From NCBI GenBank assembly GCA_035633255.1, contig DASQFD010000085.1:1-44137 (forward strand): a DNA stretch of 44,137 nt, in the 5' to 3' direction. Below the pieces are notes generated by a model. It was not told the DNA's origin. It searched no databases and saw only the letters and a program-made list of their open reading frames with translations. A program made the translations under genes and the position numbers. The stretch is from DASQFD01 sp035633255 (lineage in GTDB: Bacteria > Actinomycetota > Actinomycetes > Actinomycetales > Dermatophilaceae). Shown here in pieces: positions 43,924 to 44,137 of the stretch (positions are counted from its first letter, which is position 1; each line of letters starts with the position of its first letter).

Positions 43924-44137
43924 GTGGCAAAGGTCCGTGTGAGCGCGCTCGCCAAGGAGCTCGGAGTGACCAGCAAGGTCCTCCTCGAGCGGCTCAACGA
44001 GATGGGCGAGTACGTCAGGAGCGCCAGCTCGACCGTCGAGGCCCCGGTCGTTCGCCGGGTCAAGGAGAAGTACCCGGCGCAGCCGGCACCCGCGGCGGCT
44101 CCGCCCGCTGCCGCGGCGCCCGCCGCACCTCCCGCCG
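43924..44137 (+). CDS. infB: translation initiation factor IF-2 (5' part)
   Basis: The N-terminal 71 residues of IF-2, cut by the window end. MAKVRVSALAKELGVTSKVL and LLERLNEMGEYVRSASSTVE are the conserved IF2_N domain; after it an Ala/Pro-rich linker begins (PAAAAPAAPPA), as in actinobacterial IF-2. The GTP-binding domain lies outside the window. The GTG at 43924 has AGGAG 4 nt upstream (43915-43919). Confidence 0.95.
   Translation, partial: MAKVRVSALAKELGVTSKVLLERLNEMGEYVRSASSTVEAPVVRRVKEKYPAQPAPAAAPPAAAAPAAPPA

Overview
The window is very GC-rich (roughly 72-75 % by eye), densely packed and mostly without strain-level markers. The right half has the actinobacterial gene order dxr - site-2 protease - ispG - GNAT (DUF4081 type) - proS - exported Tat lipoprotein - rimP - nusA - ylxR - infB. 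Together with the many GTG starts, 4-bp ATGA/GTGA overlaps, a pyridoxamine-oxidase-fold protein of the F420/FMN type and a DinB/mycothiol-type isomerase, this points to a high-GC actinobacterium, most likely Micrococcales (an Intrasporangiaceae/Ornithinimicrobiaceae-like organism). The genus is inference only.

Layout. (1) 1-1514, minus strand: a coupled three-gene unit of unclear function (DinB/maleylpyruvate-isomerase-like protein, one-TM protein with tandem repeats, and a partial protein with a duplicated helical repeat cut by the window edge). (2) 1650-5440, minus strand: an overlapping operon Lrp regulator - class III aminotransferase - FAD amine oxidoreductase - PPOX-fold protein. (3) 5617-13806, plus strand, divergent from (2): aminobutyraldehyde dehydrogenase - PotD - PotA - PotB - PotC - saccharopine-dehydrogenase-like protein - agmatinase-type ureohydrolase. 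After a VapBC toxin-antitoxin pair comes a succinate-semialdehyde dehydrogenase (14642-16105). Read together, (2) and (3) take up putrescine/agmatine-type polyamines and degrade them through 4-aminobutyraldehyde and GABA to succinate, probably under control of the Lrp protein. (4) 16471-17670: a stand-alone DnaB-C-terminal-like ATPase. (5) 17859-20422: dxr and the coupled site-2 protease; then ppk2 (minus) and a P-type ATPase (plus), which interrupt the usual dxr-rip-ispG order; then ispG and the GNAT gene. (6) 26476-31786: VOC protein, DoxX-like protein, a second GNAT, proS, a HAD protein and a TSUP transporter. (7) 31989-33917: an amylosucrase-like GH13 enzyme. (8) 34049-36836: a membrane flavin electron-transfer module (ferric-reductase-like protein, FMN-binding protein with a flavinylation motif, ApbE). 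(9) 36844-41705, minus: DUF6325-like protein, DUF255/YyaL-like thioredoxin protein, an SDR relic (plus strand), an APH(6)-like kinase and a Tat lipoprotein. (10) 41809-end: rimP-nusA-ylxR-infB (infB cut by the window edge).

Noncoding content is richer than usual: two ~62-bp dispersed palindromes, a second hairpin family after two stop codons, a three-unit array of TGCCTATTGGCA palindromes between convergent genes, a strongly over-represented GTATGCCG word, and repeated -10-like hexamers only 5-7 nt upstream of start codons, which suggest leaderless transcripts. No rRNA, tRNA, CRISPR array or insertion sequence was seen.
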